Source: Arbacia lixula (Eukaryota > Echinodermata > Echinoidea > Arbacioida > Arbaciidae). Taken from it: a stretch of DNA of 64,000 nt. The notes under the pieces are model-generated. The model searched no databases. It was not told the origin of the DNA and worked only from the letters and a program-made list of their open reading frames with translations. This document shows, piece by piece, positions 49,611 to 60,015 of the stretch. The stretch lies in NCBI GenBank assembly GCA_963669155.1, contig OZ022577.1, positions 13,130,715 to 13,194,714 on the forward strand, written 5' to 3'. Both the position numbers and the translations under genes were made by a program. Positions within the stretch are counted from its first letter, which is position 1. Every line of letters begins with the position of its first letter.

Positions 49611-50051
49611 CCCTGTTCATATACCATAATCACAATTATATTGCAATTTTACTGATGCATCAGTAAGAAGGTTCCCAGGGAGCCTCTATAAAAACTGTTC
49701 ATATACACTGAAAAAAACGTAATATTGTGCAGTATTTGGACACGGTGGATTCTCCTACCACCCCTACCAAAGGCAAACATGAAATTATCACATGAATCAC
49801 ACGCCAGAGCGCAAAACGCAAGCACCAACATTTATGGCTATTTTGCACACACAGATTATAACATTCGCTTATATTGCAATATTCAGTATCAGTGCGTGGC
49901 CTTGATCCACAGAATAGCTGGAAATAAGGAGGAAGCAAATACTGCATTACTTATGAGTGACTCCTGTTCATATTGCATATAGCATATATGCATGAGGCAT
50001 CAGCAAACTTGTTGTGCCTACTTTGTGGATAGGTGCCACATATGAACAGGG
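49611..50051 (-). mobile_element. CpG-decayed relative of the 34431 element
   Basis: It starts CCCTGTTCATATACC and ends CATATGAACAGGG. In this orientation it aligns with the complement of 34431-34885 along its length: AACGTAATATTGTGCAGTAT against AACCGTAATGTTGCGGTGTT, CGCCAGAGCGC against TGCCAGAGCGC, and AAGGAGGAAGCAAATACTGC against AAGGAGGAAGCAAATACCGC. Most CpG positions of the other copy are TG or CA here. Confidence 0.83.
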
Positions 50052-51629
50052 TTTTTATCTTGTCCTGGTGCTCTATAGATAGTCCCTGTCCATGCCTCCT
50101 GCTGTACTGCACTTCCTCCACCCTCCCTGCCTCCTGCTCTTGCCTCTTCCTTGCAACACCTTTCTCCTCAACCTTCTCCCTGCTCTCTCTCTCCCTCTCC
50201 ACCTTTTCACTCAATCATTATGATCCTTTGTTAGCCAGTCACTAGAAGATTTAGGCCATTCACAGCTTGGGAAGTTGGAACCATGGTTGAACTGAATGGA
50301 CAAATAGGTTGCAATATGTAGGTCAGCTTGAGTTTGGCTCTGACTGGCCTCAGACTATACCTTGTTTTCTCTCTCCACCAAAATAGCCAATCTGACCAGC
50401 TTGACACTGACCGTGAGCTGACCGTTTCATTCTTCTAGACTCCAAAGGCTGTTTAGGTGATACATATTTGTGAAATCAACAAAATACCACAATATACTAC
50501 AAAATACCATACAGCATGTACATGCTAAGGAAAGTTTAATACACAGAAGAAAGAAACAACAAGAATAGAATTCATGGAAACCCAACAATTGATCTTTATT
50601 GCTATTGAAGAAATATTGACAGAGAAAAATGTGGAGTGATAATGAATTTTTGTTTTCTTTGGCTTGTATTCAGAACAGAGGTTTCATGCAAACAATGTAC
50701 TAAACCTGTACTGATTTCATGGGATGCCAAATAAAACAGCATGGAACATTATTGATTCAATACCAATTTTGTGACAGCAACAGATGATTTATGTTGCGGG
50801 CAATAAAGTTAGTCTATGTTTACTCCTTGGTTGAAGTTTGATTAACCACCATTGTGATTAAGGGGTGTTGTGACCATACCTTTTTTTTTTTTTATATCAC
50901 ATTGAAGTGCATTTGTCTGAGGATGTTGTGATAAGTTTTGAAGGGCATAAAGCAATTTTACCCTTTGCTATTCAATTAAAAAATATAAAATGCACTCAAA
51001 TAAATACCATAGTACAGATTTTTGGTGCATTGTTATGAGTTGCTATGAAGACTGGAAGTGCATTCCATTTGCCCATCGTCTCCACTGAATGCAAACCACA
51101 AACCTGTCATAGAAATTGACTGGCTCCTGTCTGAGTAGGACTTGTATGAAAGCTTTGTTAGATGAGTGAACTATAATGTAACCTCTAGTCCTGACTAATC
51201 ATGCAATGAGGGATTTCAGTATATACAACAAGCATCATGAGACTCAGATGATGTTCAGATTCTTGATATTTCAACACCATGTCACTCACTCGCCAAAATG
51301 AAACTGAACACAAAAAGGCAGTTGCATGCAGATTTTTACACAAGTCATAAGCAGTAAACATACTGTTCATATTTATTCACTTCCTACTCTGCACCTTGAG
51401 TGGAGTTGGTAGAAATATGGGCCTATGAGAATTAAGCAGTGTAAAACCATGGACCTAATGTACTAGGTTCATGCTAAAACATGTGGGGCTATGACCCCCC
51501 CCCCCCCTTAGCCGAGCTAATATTGTGAGGAGGGTAAAAACATTTTGCCAAGCTTTTGAACATTGCTACATGTAATTCACTCTTTCATTCTCCTCTTTTG
51601 CCCCTCTGTCTCAAATAATTGGGTAAGCC

Positions 51630-51729
51630 TGAGAATGAATCGAGAATAATTAGTCTACCACAGTCAGACCCATTGAATGAATATTGTAGTTTTGATTGAA
51701 AATGACCAACAGCCTGAAAGTCACGCTAA
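51630..51729 (+). mobile_element. AGCCTGG-family MITE, 5'-truncated copy
   Basis: Only the right part is recognisable: ATTAGTCTACCACAGTCAGACC and AATGACCAACAGCCTGAAAG..CGCTAAG. A further TAGCCTTGAACCAAGGCTA palindrome at 51742-51760 may be another family end. Confidence 0.6.
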
Positions 51730-51949
51730 GCAGACTCCCTAGCCTTGAACCAAGGCTACTTAGCAGCAGTTCCTCACTGTTTTGACTGAGCATGACTGTG
51801 TGAGAAATTGGGGAAAGCATATTATTATTAGCTTTTGCATACTTTGTTGTGTCTGATCCTCCTAAACAAACCCCTAGAGGAGTGGATTAAAGGTCTGGGG
51901 GTTGGTTGCACAGACACTTTACTACACTTACCTTGAGAGAAGGTGTTGG

Positions 51950-51975
51950 ATAGAGAGAGGGAGACAGACAGAGAC

Positions 51976-52018
<43 letters not shown>

Positions 52019-52060
52019 GAGAGAGAGAGAGAGAAAAGAGAGAGAGATAAAGAGAGAGAA

Positions 52061-52112
<52 letters not shown>

Positions 52113-52165
52113 ATAGAGAGAGAGAGGTAGAGAGGGAGAGAGAGAGAGGGGAGAGGGAGAGATTT
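51950..52165 (+). repeat. GA microsatellite
   Basis: (GA)n with GGGA interruptions; the three long ORFs across it are artefacts. A G-rich run follows at 52213-52240. Confidence 0.95.
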
Positions 52166-52294
52166 GGAGAAAACAGAGAAAGGACAAACTATATGAACAG
52201 GGTTATAAATTGGGGGTGTGGGGGTGGGGGGGGGGGTGGGGAGCAACTGATTTCAAGAGATAGACAGAGATAGAGTTTGATTGGGTGGGAAACA

Positions 52295-52415
52295 GGGGCC
52301 ATATTCATCAAAGCTTACTGGCCTGGTAACTTACTAAAAAGCATGCAGCTGAATTTACTTGAGCAACTAACTAGGCTCAGTAAGTTTTTTTTTTTTTATA
52401 AATAAAGATGGCCCC
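52295..52415. mobile_element. 121-bp inverted-end element (GGGGCCAT ends), copy 1
   Basis: GGGGCCATATTCATCAAAGC TTACTG at left pairs with CAGTAAG..ATAAATAAAGATGGCCCC at right. The core CTTACTAAAAAGCATGCAGC TGAAT is shared with 55430-55538. Confidence 0.75.
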
Positions 52416-53439
52416 ACATGTGGAAGATAGTAAAGAGACATGGGTTGGATAGGGTGGGGGACAGAGAGGAAGGAGGCTGAGAAGGATGGAATGAATGATA
52501 GGGAGAGAGAGAGAGCTTGATCAGTTGGTGGAATGATTCAGGTTTGTAGAAGATAGGGATATGAAGGGAAAGGGGGGAAAAGAGGAGGGATGGAGAGAGA
52601 TGGAAAGGGGTGGTGGGGGTAGAGGGGAAGAAGTATTGACTAACCTACAGTGCTTTCACCCCTACTTGGGGTACTGACAAAATCTTGCATGTAAGGTGCC
52701 TTGTACTTTCAGCACTGGTACCAGCTACGTAGTAAATGGAAAGAACTGCTGTCAGGGGTTGGCTTCGGATCGAGCAGCGAAACTCCTTTCTAAATCTTCT
52801 TTCAAACAGATTTTCTCCTTGGAAACAAACATTCTTATACTAAAGAGAAAAGAAACAAATCGGTTGTGCTGAGTATATAGTTCCATGTGTGTGTTTCACA
52901 GCATTATGGGATCCTCGGGTAAATATTGAAGTCCATTTTCACTTGGAATACTGTGGTATCCTGTTCCAACCTTTCTTTCCACACTGAAATGAAATAGCAC
53001 AACGTTTGAGAAGTCTCAAATATAATAGTAGTTTGACAAACAATGCACATACGCGATTCACCTGTAACTGACCCAAATTGTACTTTACAAACAATCACCG
53101 ACTTACATGTAAGATGCTATAGTACCTTTAGTGTATAGGTTTAGGAATATCACATTTCACGCTTATGTATCAGTCAAAATATCATGTTTCAAAGGTGTGT
53201 ACATATTCTTCAGGCACAGACTGAATTTTTCAGTGTCTCAAAGAATGAGCCTGTATGATAAGACTGCAGCCTCATTTGCCAGCACACTGGAAAATGTGAA
53301 ATAGTCTCTGTATTCAGACATCTACAAACAAAAGCCGTGCACACATGTTCAGGAACATAAAGTGCCTAGTTTCTATCATCAGACAACGTACCAGGGTGTG
53401 CTTGAAAAGTTCTCACATAACACTGAGGGATTCTTCATT

Positions 53440-53513
53440 CTTCTTCTTCTTCTTCTTCTTCTTCTTCTTCTTCTTCTTCCTTTTTTTTTTTTTTTTTGGG
53501 GGGGGGGTGGAAT
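53440..53513 (+). repeat. CTT microsatellite followed by T and G runs
   Basis: About 13 CTT units, then about 19 T, then 9 G. Confidence 0.95.
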
Positions 53514-55429
53514 TAAATGGATAATAAGAACCACTTGCAAGGATTATCCAAAGATCTTTTGCCCCTGGAAGTAGTATCGGAAAAGAACATTTGTATTAAT
53601 CTCTTTGCAAGGAGAACGGTATTAAACGTACAATGCCTACATTGTAATTCCCATGGGTGGTAGTATTCTGCTTCCATATGGGTGTGATATGTCTCTGGTA
53701 GATTTCCAAGTGTGAATACACTTTTCCAGCTCCCACATGTAAGTGGATTTGATATAGAAATGTTTTTACCAAAGCTTGGAATGAATGAAACTGCAATTTT
53801 TTGGAAGGTTCAGATGCACTTTTTGTATCAAAGCATTTAGCATTCTGTCTTTAAATAAATCTTACACATTCTATTATAAATTTCACTAAAATCCAATACT
53901 TCAAAGAATATACTTAATAAAATCTGTCTGTTGACAATACCTGGGTAAAGGTTAAACCAGTGTAAACTCATGTAGACTCAGTGTTTTATTGCATTCTTCC
54001 TATTTTAAAGACTTCGCTAAAATATGTATTGCAGGTGTGAAATAGAGCCCCAGTCAGAACCAAAACAAATTGAACTCCAGGATTCCAATACAACATAGCC
54101 TTTGTTTTTCTGTGCCTGTAGCTTTCTGTCTTAACCAGGTGTTACAAGAAGCTATCCTTTCAGTATATTTTTATTCATTATGACATGGGTCTCAAATTCT
54201 CTTCCCTGTAACTTCATTCCTTTTCCAATTTTCCTGCTCCATTCATCAGTGACATGTATTTTGGTTATAGAGGCTGGATTTGAGAGCTTGAGCTATTTCA
54301 CCTGCAACTATACTGGTGTGAGTTGTTTGTCCTTTTGGAAGGGAGTCATTAGAAATAAGAACCCTGTTTTGCAGCTCTACCAATATGACAGAACCCTGTT
54401 CTTGTGATTGTGAAAATATGTTGCTTCGCATTGATTCATTTCATTTTATAAACATTTGTATTTGGATTTGTCTGTATATAAAGTGTTCCTCACAAGTTTC
54501 GTCTTTGCACTGTATGGTTTTGATAATGTTTTAAGAGAGTTGCAGCAGAGTAAAGAATGCCAAGGACAGCTGATTTGTGTTCATATAAACTATATAATAT
54601 ATAGTTTATATATTCATATAATCACTCATTGTCTAACTTCTGTCTGAATGTATTATATTCACACAGAAGTTAGTCAGTGAAGGAATACTCCTGTCAATTT
54701 ATTTTCCTCAAAACCGTTTTGTTTAAAAGTAATATTTTTTTTAAAAAATGGGGAACTTACATTTTTGGTTGTATTTATATGATATGACTATCAAAGAGAC
54801 TATTAAACATCCAACATTTCAACATTTCGATAGTCCTGATACAGCCACTGTTCAAGAGGTGGAAATTTGCGCTCTCCATATCCCGGAAATGTCTGTACAT
54901 GTCTGTAATGTCTGCTCACACAGGGCAAAATCTATGCTTCAAAGAACACTTTTACAAATAACTGATTTAAAAGATATCACACGCGGAGTCAATCCATTGC
55001 ACAATGTCAACAGTTGTCCAGCACTGCACTTTAGTAGAATGATGTGCACTCTCTGTCATGTATTCTTGTAGGTGTACCCAAACGTGAGAGATCATGCACA
55101 GTACATCTATCTAGAATCCCAAATAGAATTATTCAATTTGATCAATTTGTACAGATAAAAAGTTCAATTTCCAGGGAAGAGAGAGGAGAAAGGGGGAAGG
55201 AGGGTGGGGTGGGGAAAGGGGGAAGGATGTGTGTGAAGTGGAAGATGGTCCATGCTAAAGTCTAAAATATGTTGCATATTTGGAAAGCTGCAAATGTGTC
55301 AATTTCAGAAGTCTCTTCCAAAAGATTGACCTGAAGTACCTGACTCTTCATATCAGCCAATATATGTGTCTTGTATCCTAAAAACTATGAACCGTTGTTT
55401 TGAAAGCTTTTGTGAGACCATAAGGCACA

Positions 55430-55538
55430 GGAGCCACAAGAAAATCTTATGAACCTCGTTTGTTACTAAAAATGCATGTAGCTGAATGCATATTAGAAAC
55501 TAACTAGGCATAATAGGGTTTTAATTAATATGGCTCTC
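55430..55538. mobile_element. GGGGCCAT-ended element, copy 2 (diverged)
   Basis: TTACTAAAAATGCATGTAGC TGAATGCAT and AACTAACTAGGC match 52295-52415. Ends GGAGCCAC and ATATGGCTCTC are decayed. The next element begins immediately. Confidence 0.62.
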
Positions 55539-55633
55539 GGGCCAGCCAACGAAATGCAAGGTTTTCATAGAATTTGACATTGGTAGCAAAGTTAATTTCC
55601 ATCAATGGTAAGTTTTATGCAACAGGGCCCAGA
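55539..55633 (-). mobile_element. half-copy of the 61713 foldback family
   Basis: On the minus strand it reads CTGGGCCCTGTTGCATAAAA CTTACCATTGATGG and ends TTGGCTGG, matching 61711-61798 on the plus strand. The other arm is missing. Confidence 0.75.
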
Positions 55634-56159
55634 TGAGGACTCGAGTCTTAGCTATTCCACTGTTTCGGTCATTGGCTCAGTAATACTGCAATTGAACTTG
55701 ATATCGCAATAGCCTGGATAATACCATGTGTATGAGTGGGCTTCTTCATACTACCATATTGTGTAATAAAACCTATGTTTTGATCTGCAAACTAGCCCTC
55801 ACTCTAGGCCAAACTATGCTGTGCTGGCAGCAATGCATGAGTAAGAAAAAAGACAACTTCCACTACTTATATCAGCTAAGCTATAAGTCGAGAAAGCGAT
55901 CACTTTTAAACTCCTTTTGAACCAATTTTGGGAATGGTTGGGTTCAGACCACCCTTCCTGTGACAGGGCCTAATGATAGTCTGTGTGTGGTTCTGTCAGG
56001 CTAATCCTTGTGCTGCACTATGCTTGTGCTACATAGATTAACCTCATTTTTATTCTGAGGTCCATTTCTCGAGGCATGAATTTAGTGTCAATTTGTAATC
56101 CATGCACTTGTGGGATCATTGTTTTAAGTACCAAATAATAGGCCTTCTTCTGCTTTCCC

Positions 56160-56500
56160 ATGTCTCTCACTCTCTCTCTCTCTTTCTCTCTCTGTCCTTA
56201 TATATCTCTGTCTCTTCTTTATCCTCCCTCTTTTTCTCTCCTCTCTCCTCTCTCTTCTCTCCTCTTCTCTCACCTATCCCCTCTCATTCTATCTCCTTTC
56301 TCCTCCCTCCTCTCTTCTCGCCCCTTCTCGCTCTCTTTCCTCTCCTCTCTCCCGTCTCCTACTTTCGCCTCTCTCCTTCTCTCTCCTCTCTCCTTCTTTC
56401 TTCTTCTTGCTCCTTCTCTCTCCTTATTTCTCCTCTGTCTCCTTTTCCCTTTCTATATTTCTTTTCCTCTCTCTCTCTCTTTCTTTCCATTTGTCTGTTT
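56160..56500 (+). repeat. CT/TCTCC pyrimidine-rich tract
   Basis: Over 300 bases of CTCT, TCTCC and TTCT. The 143- and 120-codon ORFs (S/L/P/F) are composition artefacts. Confidence 0.93.
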
Positions 56501-56839
56501 TTGTCCGTTTTTCTCTTCATAACACACTCATGAAAATGTATAAACGAAATAAAAAAATACATGAATATTATCAAATGGAGAAGTAATTCACTGTATAAAC
56601 GTTATCTGGCATGAATTTTAGAGGCATACTCTTCATCAAGGCTATTTTCATACTCCTGATTGTAGTTCTTTCTCCAAATACCAGGACAAAAACATCATGA
56701 GAGGAATTTGATGATCAACTTTGTGGCCAATAATTGCCTTTTTTTTGGCGGTATTTCAAAGTGATATTTCGGATTCCTCTTTGACGGATATTTATCATCT
56801 ATCAATCTGTGAAAATGTATCTAATTTGATCAAACAAAG

Positions 56840-57200
56840 TTAAAGGGCATATGCTGTACTGGGAAGACAAAAATGCCTTCAAAAGTTGATCGTGAGCAAT
56901 CTTCTTGCCAATGGTCTTAAATTTATGTGTTGCTCATTTTAGAAACTTGCTGAAAGTTATTTGCCCTCAAATGATCCACATTTGGAGAAGTTAGTGATCA
57001 AATCACAAATCCTCAAGATGTTCGGCCTGCACTATTTTAGGATTTGTGTTTTAATCTCTTATAAGCACAAGTGTTAATCATTTGAAGTTTGAAAGTTTGT
57101 AACATGTACAATACATAAATTGAAGACCATTGGCAAAAAGATTGCTCATGATCACCTTTGAAGGCATTTTTGTCTTCCCAGTACAGTATATGCCCTTTAA
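56840..57200 (+). mobile_element. 361-bp TTAA element with ~50-bp inverted termini
   Basis: The left end TTAAAGGGCATATGCTGTAC, with the following GGGAAGACAAAAATGCCTTC, recurs as complement at the right end, finishing at TATGCCCTTTAA. TTAA is present at both edges. The interior has a shorter pair around AATCACAAATCCT and AGGATTTGTGTTT. Confidence 0.85.
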
Positions 57201-57441
57201 ACATGCTCTGGTATTTTCCATCTTTACAACATCATTAAGTATTGGCGGTACATCTCTGACCCTCTATGGTATATGCCTCATTAAGGTTGACAAATCCTGA
57301 ACCTTTTCAGAGGTAATGAGGCGGCCAATTGCTCATCATTAGCATCCCTTTTCTCCTGTACAGTGTGTTTGCCCATGCGACTGCTGACAGCGATAGTATG
57401 AAGAGAAGAGAATCTCAACCAACATGTTATCATGTTTTTCA

Positions 57442-57475
57442 TAGCCTGGCTTCCAGGCTGTAGGACATATTTAAA
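57442..57475 (+). mobile_element. AGCCTGG-family solo end
   Basis: TAGCCTGGCTTCCAGGCTGT then AGGACATATTTAAATCC matches the left terminus, but no right end or interior follows. Confidence 0.55.
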
Positions 57476-59221
57476 TCCAAAGTTTGCAATCGCGCGGGTA
57501 TCTTATAAATTACAAATGGATCTGTCCAGTTCTTCTGTGGCTAGCCCAACCCTGTGCAATGGATGGGAGAAATGGAAGAGATAAAGGCATGTCAATAGTG
57601 ATAAAAAAAAATAATAAAATGTAATTTCTAAGTAGTTCCTTGGTGTCACATATACTGCAGGTCTCAGGGTTGTAATGCCATACACCAGTGCTATTTATTG
57701 ATTGAACACAGTAGCTTCAGCTTTTATTTGACAATTGGTTTTATAGAATAAGCTTACAAAGTCTAGGACATTATGCTTACTTGTTATTGTAGAATGGTGA
57801 AAATGACCACTTTTATTATTATTTTTTTTTTAGGGGGGGGGGGATTTATTGCACTGTTTGTTTCAAAGGAATACCTGTTGTATAATAGTTTGTCAAATAG
57901 TCTGATAATTTTGAAAATCTCTTTTTCCAATTTAATGGGGGTTTGTTTCACTGGGGGCCACAATCCAAGCAGGAAAAGAAAAATGACATATGCAAAATGC
58001 ATTTCATGTGTATTGTGAAAACATCTGTGCTTGCCTTTGTTAGATATTGCACTGTTAGAATGGGGGGAAACTTTTCAAGGAATTGGACAATAGTGCTTTA
58101 TCAAGAAGGAATGTTCTCTCACCTTCCCCTCATTCAAGACAGAGCGGTCCTGGAAGGAAACATTGAGGGCACAGTTTCCATCAAAATAAATAAAACCTTT
58201 GAGGGAAATCCTGCAGAGTATAACCCAGGGACACCTTGCTGTGGGGTTCGTGTAAGGGTCAAAAAGGGATTCATCATTTGCTTCTCTCTTTCTTCAGAGA
58301 GAGAAGAACCGATACATGAATGTCATATTCTATACGAATTTGGGTATGTTTCATTTTCTCACTCTCTCTCCTGGAAGATAGATATTGTATTATTGATCGA
58401 TCTGCATGTAATCTGAATATGTTGAATGAATTGTGTTTGTGTAATGTTGTACTTTTCTCTGAATTCGTAAAGAGTAATTTGATTTTCAGATGAAAAATGA
58501 TATGAGCATTAGTTTTGAAAAAACAGCCCTGAAATTAGGTGGATACCCCACACTTCTTCTCTTATAACAAGGAATAAAGAGGGAGTGTACTTGGCTGGCT
58601 GTTTCAGTTTTTATGGACTGTTACATGTAATGAAAACATGGTCTTCACCTCCCACCTCATTTATCAAGACTGAATGTCATCCATCACACATTTGAGCAGT
58701 GAATGAGTTTTGATAGGGGGCTGATAGTGCCTTTGATGGGTTCAAGTAGAGATATCAAGTTCACTCCTTTGTACCTCATTCATGACAAAGGCCAGGGTGT
58801 CCTTTAGTGGCATCCAGGGGCTACAGCACTCCCGGATATGATATCTATAATAAAATGTCACAACCAGTGTTTTGAAACAGAACCGACTAGTAGTGATAAA
58901 AACTCAAGGAGAGGCATACAACCCTGCATATTGGTTACTTTTATGCAATTTGTTATTCAATATTTACAATTTATGTTTCCTTCTTCATTTTTTCTTTGCT
59001 TTTCCTCTCGATCATTGCATCATTTCTCATAAAAGAATACCACCGAGTGTAACCAAACATATTCCCATGTTTTAAATATTTCATTATGGTTTTAATTGTG
59101 TGTCATCTTATTATTATTGATATCATTTGTGTTTTCCTGTAATTGTTATTCACTATTGTGAAATTCTTATTTGTGACTGTATTACAATTTGTATTACCAG
59201 AGATATTATCTATATGTCGAA

Positions 59222-59420
59222 GAGGAAAAGGGTGAGGATGATGATGAGGATAATGATGATATTATGGATGATGTTGGTGATGATGAGAAAGGAGATGGAG
59301 ATGGAGATGAAGATCTTGGAAGAAGAAGAAGAAGAAGAAGGAGAAGGAGAAGGAGGTGAAGGAGATAAAGATGAGGGAGAAGATCGTGACGATCATGATG
59401 TAGATGAAAAAGATGACTAT
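59222..59420 (+). repeat. GAT/GAA purine-rich tract just before exon 4
   Basis: GATGAT, GGAGAT and GAAGAA units end about 30 bases before the exon 4 acceptor. The ORF reading E/D/M/K into the exon in another frame is not part of the protein. Confidence 0.88.
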
Positions 59421-59447
59421 TATCTTAAATTTTCTACATTTTCCCAG

Positions 59448-59578
59448 GGGCCAATCAGTGTGAGCTGAACTGCATGCCGAAGGGAGAGCACTTCTACTAC
59501 CGCCATGCAGAGAAGGTGATCGATGGCACCAGATGTGGGCCAGATACCCTCGATGTCTGCGTGGATGGCATATGCAGG
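59448..59578 (+). CDS. ADAMTSL: ADAMTS-like protein, coding exon 4 (cysteine-rich block)
   Basis: The exon encodes residues 116-158: ANQCELNCMPKGEHFYYRH (116-134), the invariant VIDGTRC (138-144) and LDVCVDGIC (149-157). CELNCMPKG and the VxDGT-C plus C-V-D-G-x-C pair are hallmarks of the cysteine-rich module of ADAMTSL proteins and papilin, which leads into the spacer domain. These proteins are non-catalytic: no metalloprotease domain precedes the TSP1 repeat, and known members act in the extracellular matrix, several in fibrillin microfibrils. The acceptor TTTTCCCAG ends at 59447, the donor GTAAGAAA starts at 59579, and the phases are 1 in and 0 out. The next family exon should begin with a GCD...CGVCGGDG-type sequence; I found none up to 64000, so the gene runs off the window. 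Whether it is orthologous to ADAMTSL1/3, ADAMTSL4/6 or papilin cannot be settled from 158 residues. Confidence 0.93.
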
Positions 59579-59620
59579 GTAAGAAATCTTTTCTTGCATG
59601 TTCTCTTTCATTTTCGTTGT

Positions 59621-59801
59621 ACCATGGTTTCCAAGCTGTTGGACATTTTTATCCAAGATGAAAAAAGTCTAATGTTTAATGTTATTATCATATCAGGTTC
59701 CTCTTTTCACAGTCTGAGAAGAAATCAAGACTGATTAGTCTACTACAGCCAGACCCCTTTATCGAATAGCTTAGTTTAGAAATGCTCAACAGCCTGGCTT
59801 T
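59621..59801 (+). mobile_element. AGCCTGG-family MITE, 42 bp after the exon 4 donor
   Basis: CCATGGTTTCCAAGCTGTTG then GACATTTTTATCC at left and GAAATGCTCAACAGCCTGGC at right. Interior GAGAAGAAATCAAGACTGAT and TAGTCTACTACAGCCAGACC match copy 4. It begins right after the exon 59448-59578. Confidence 0.82.
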
Positions 59802-59831
59802 TCTTTGTGATTGTGTGCACGCATATTTCAA

Positions 59832-60015
59832 CAGAAGAAGGAGAGAAGAGCTGGAAGGGTAAAGAAGGAGAGGAAGAGGAAGATGAGAAGGGAAAATAAT
59901 AAAGGAGGGGATGGGGATGGGCTGAGTGAGGGGTGGTGGGAGAGGAGGAGAAGAAGGAGTGAAGGAGGAGGAGTAAATAGAAGTAGGATAAAAGAAGAGG
60001 TGGAGGAGGAAGATA
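59832..60015 (+). repeat. GAGGA purine-rich tract
   Basis: GAAGGAG, GGAAGAG and GGAGGAG units. Confidence 0.9.

Larger units (their letters stand above)
39464..59447 (+). other. intron 3 of the ADAMTSL gene (20.0 kb, phase 1)
   Basis: GT-AG intron from GTAAGTGG at 39464 to TTCCCAG ending at 59447, the longest intron in the window. Unrecognised stretches are about 39.7-41.0, 43.7-46.5, 46.9-48.7, 50.3-51.6, 52.4-53.4, 53.5-55.4 and 57.5-59.2 kb. A 157-codon ORF at 57943-58416 is discussed as a finding. Confidence 0.88.

Noticed and set aside
51828..52273. 119-123-codon ORFs on both strands
   Set aside because: GA repeat artefacts (S/L and E/R only).
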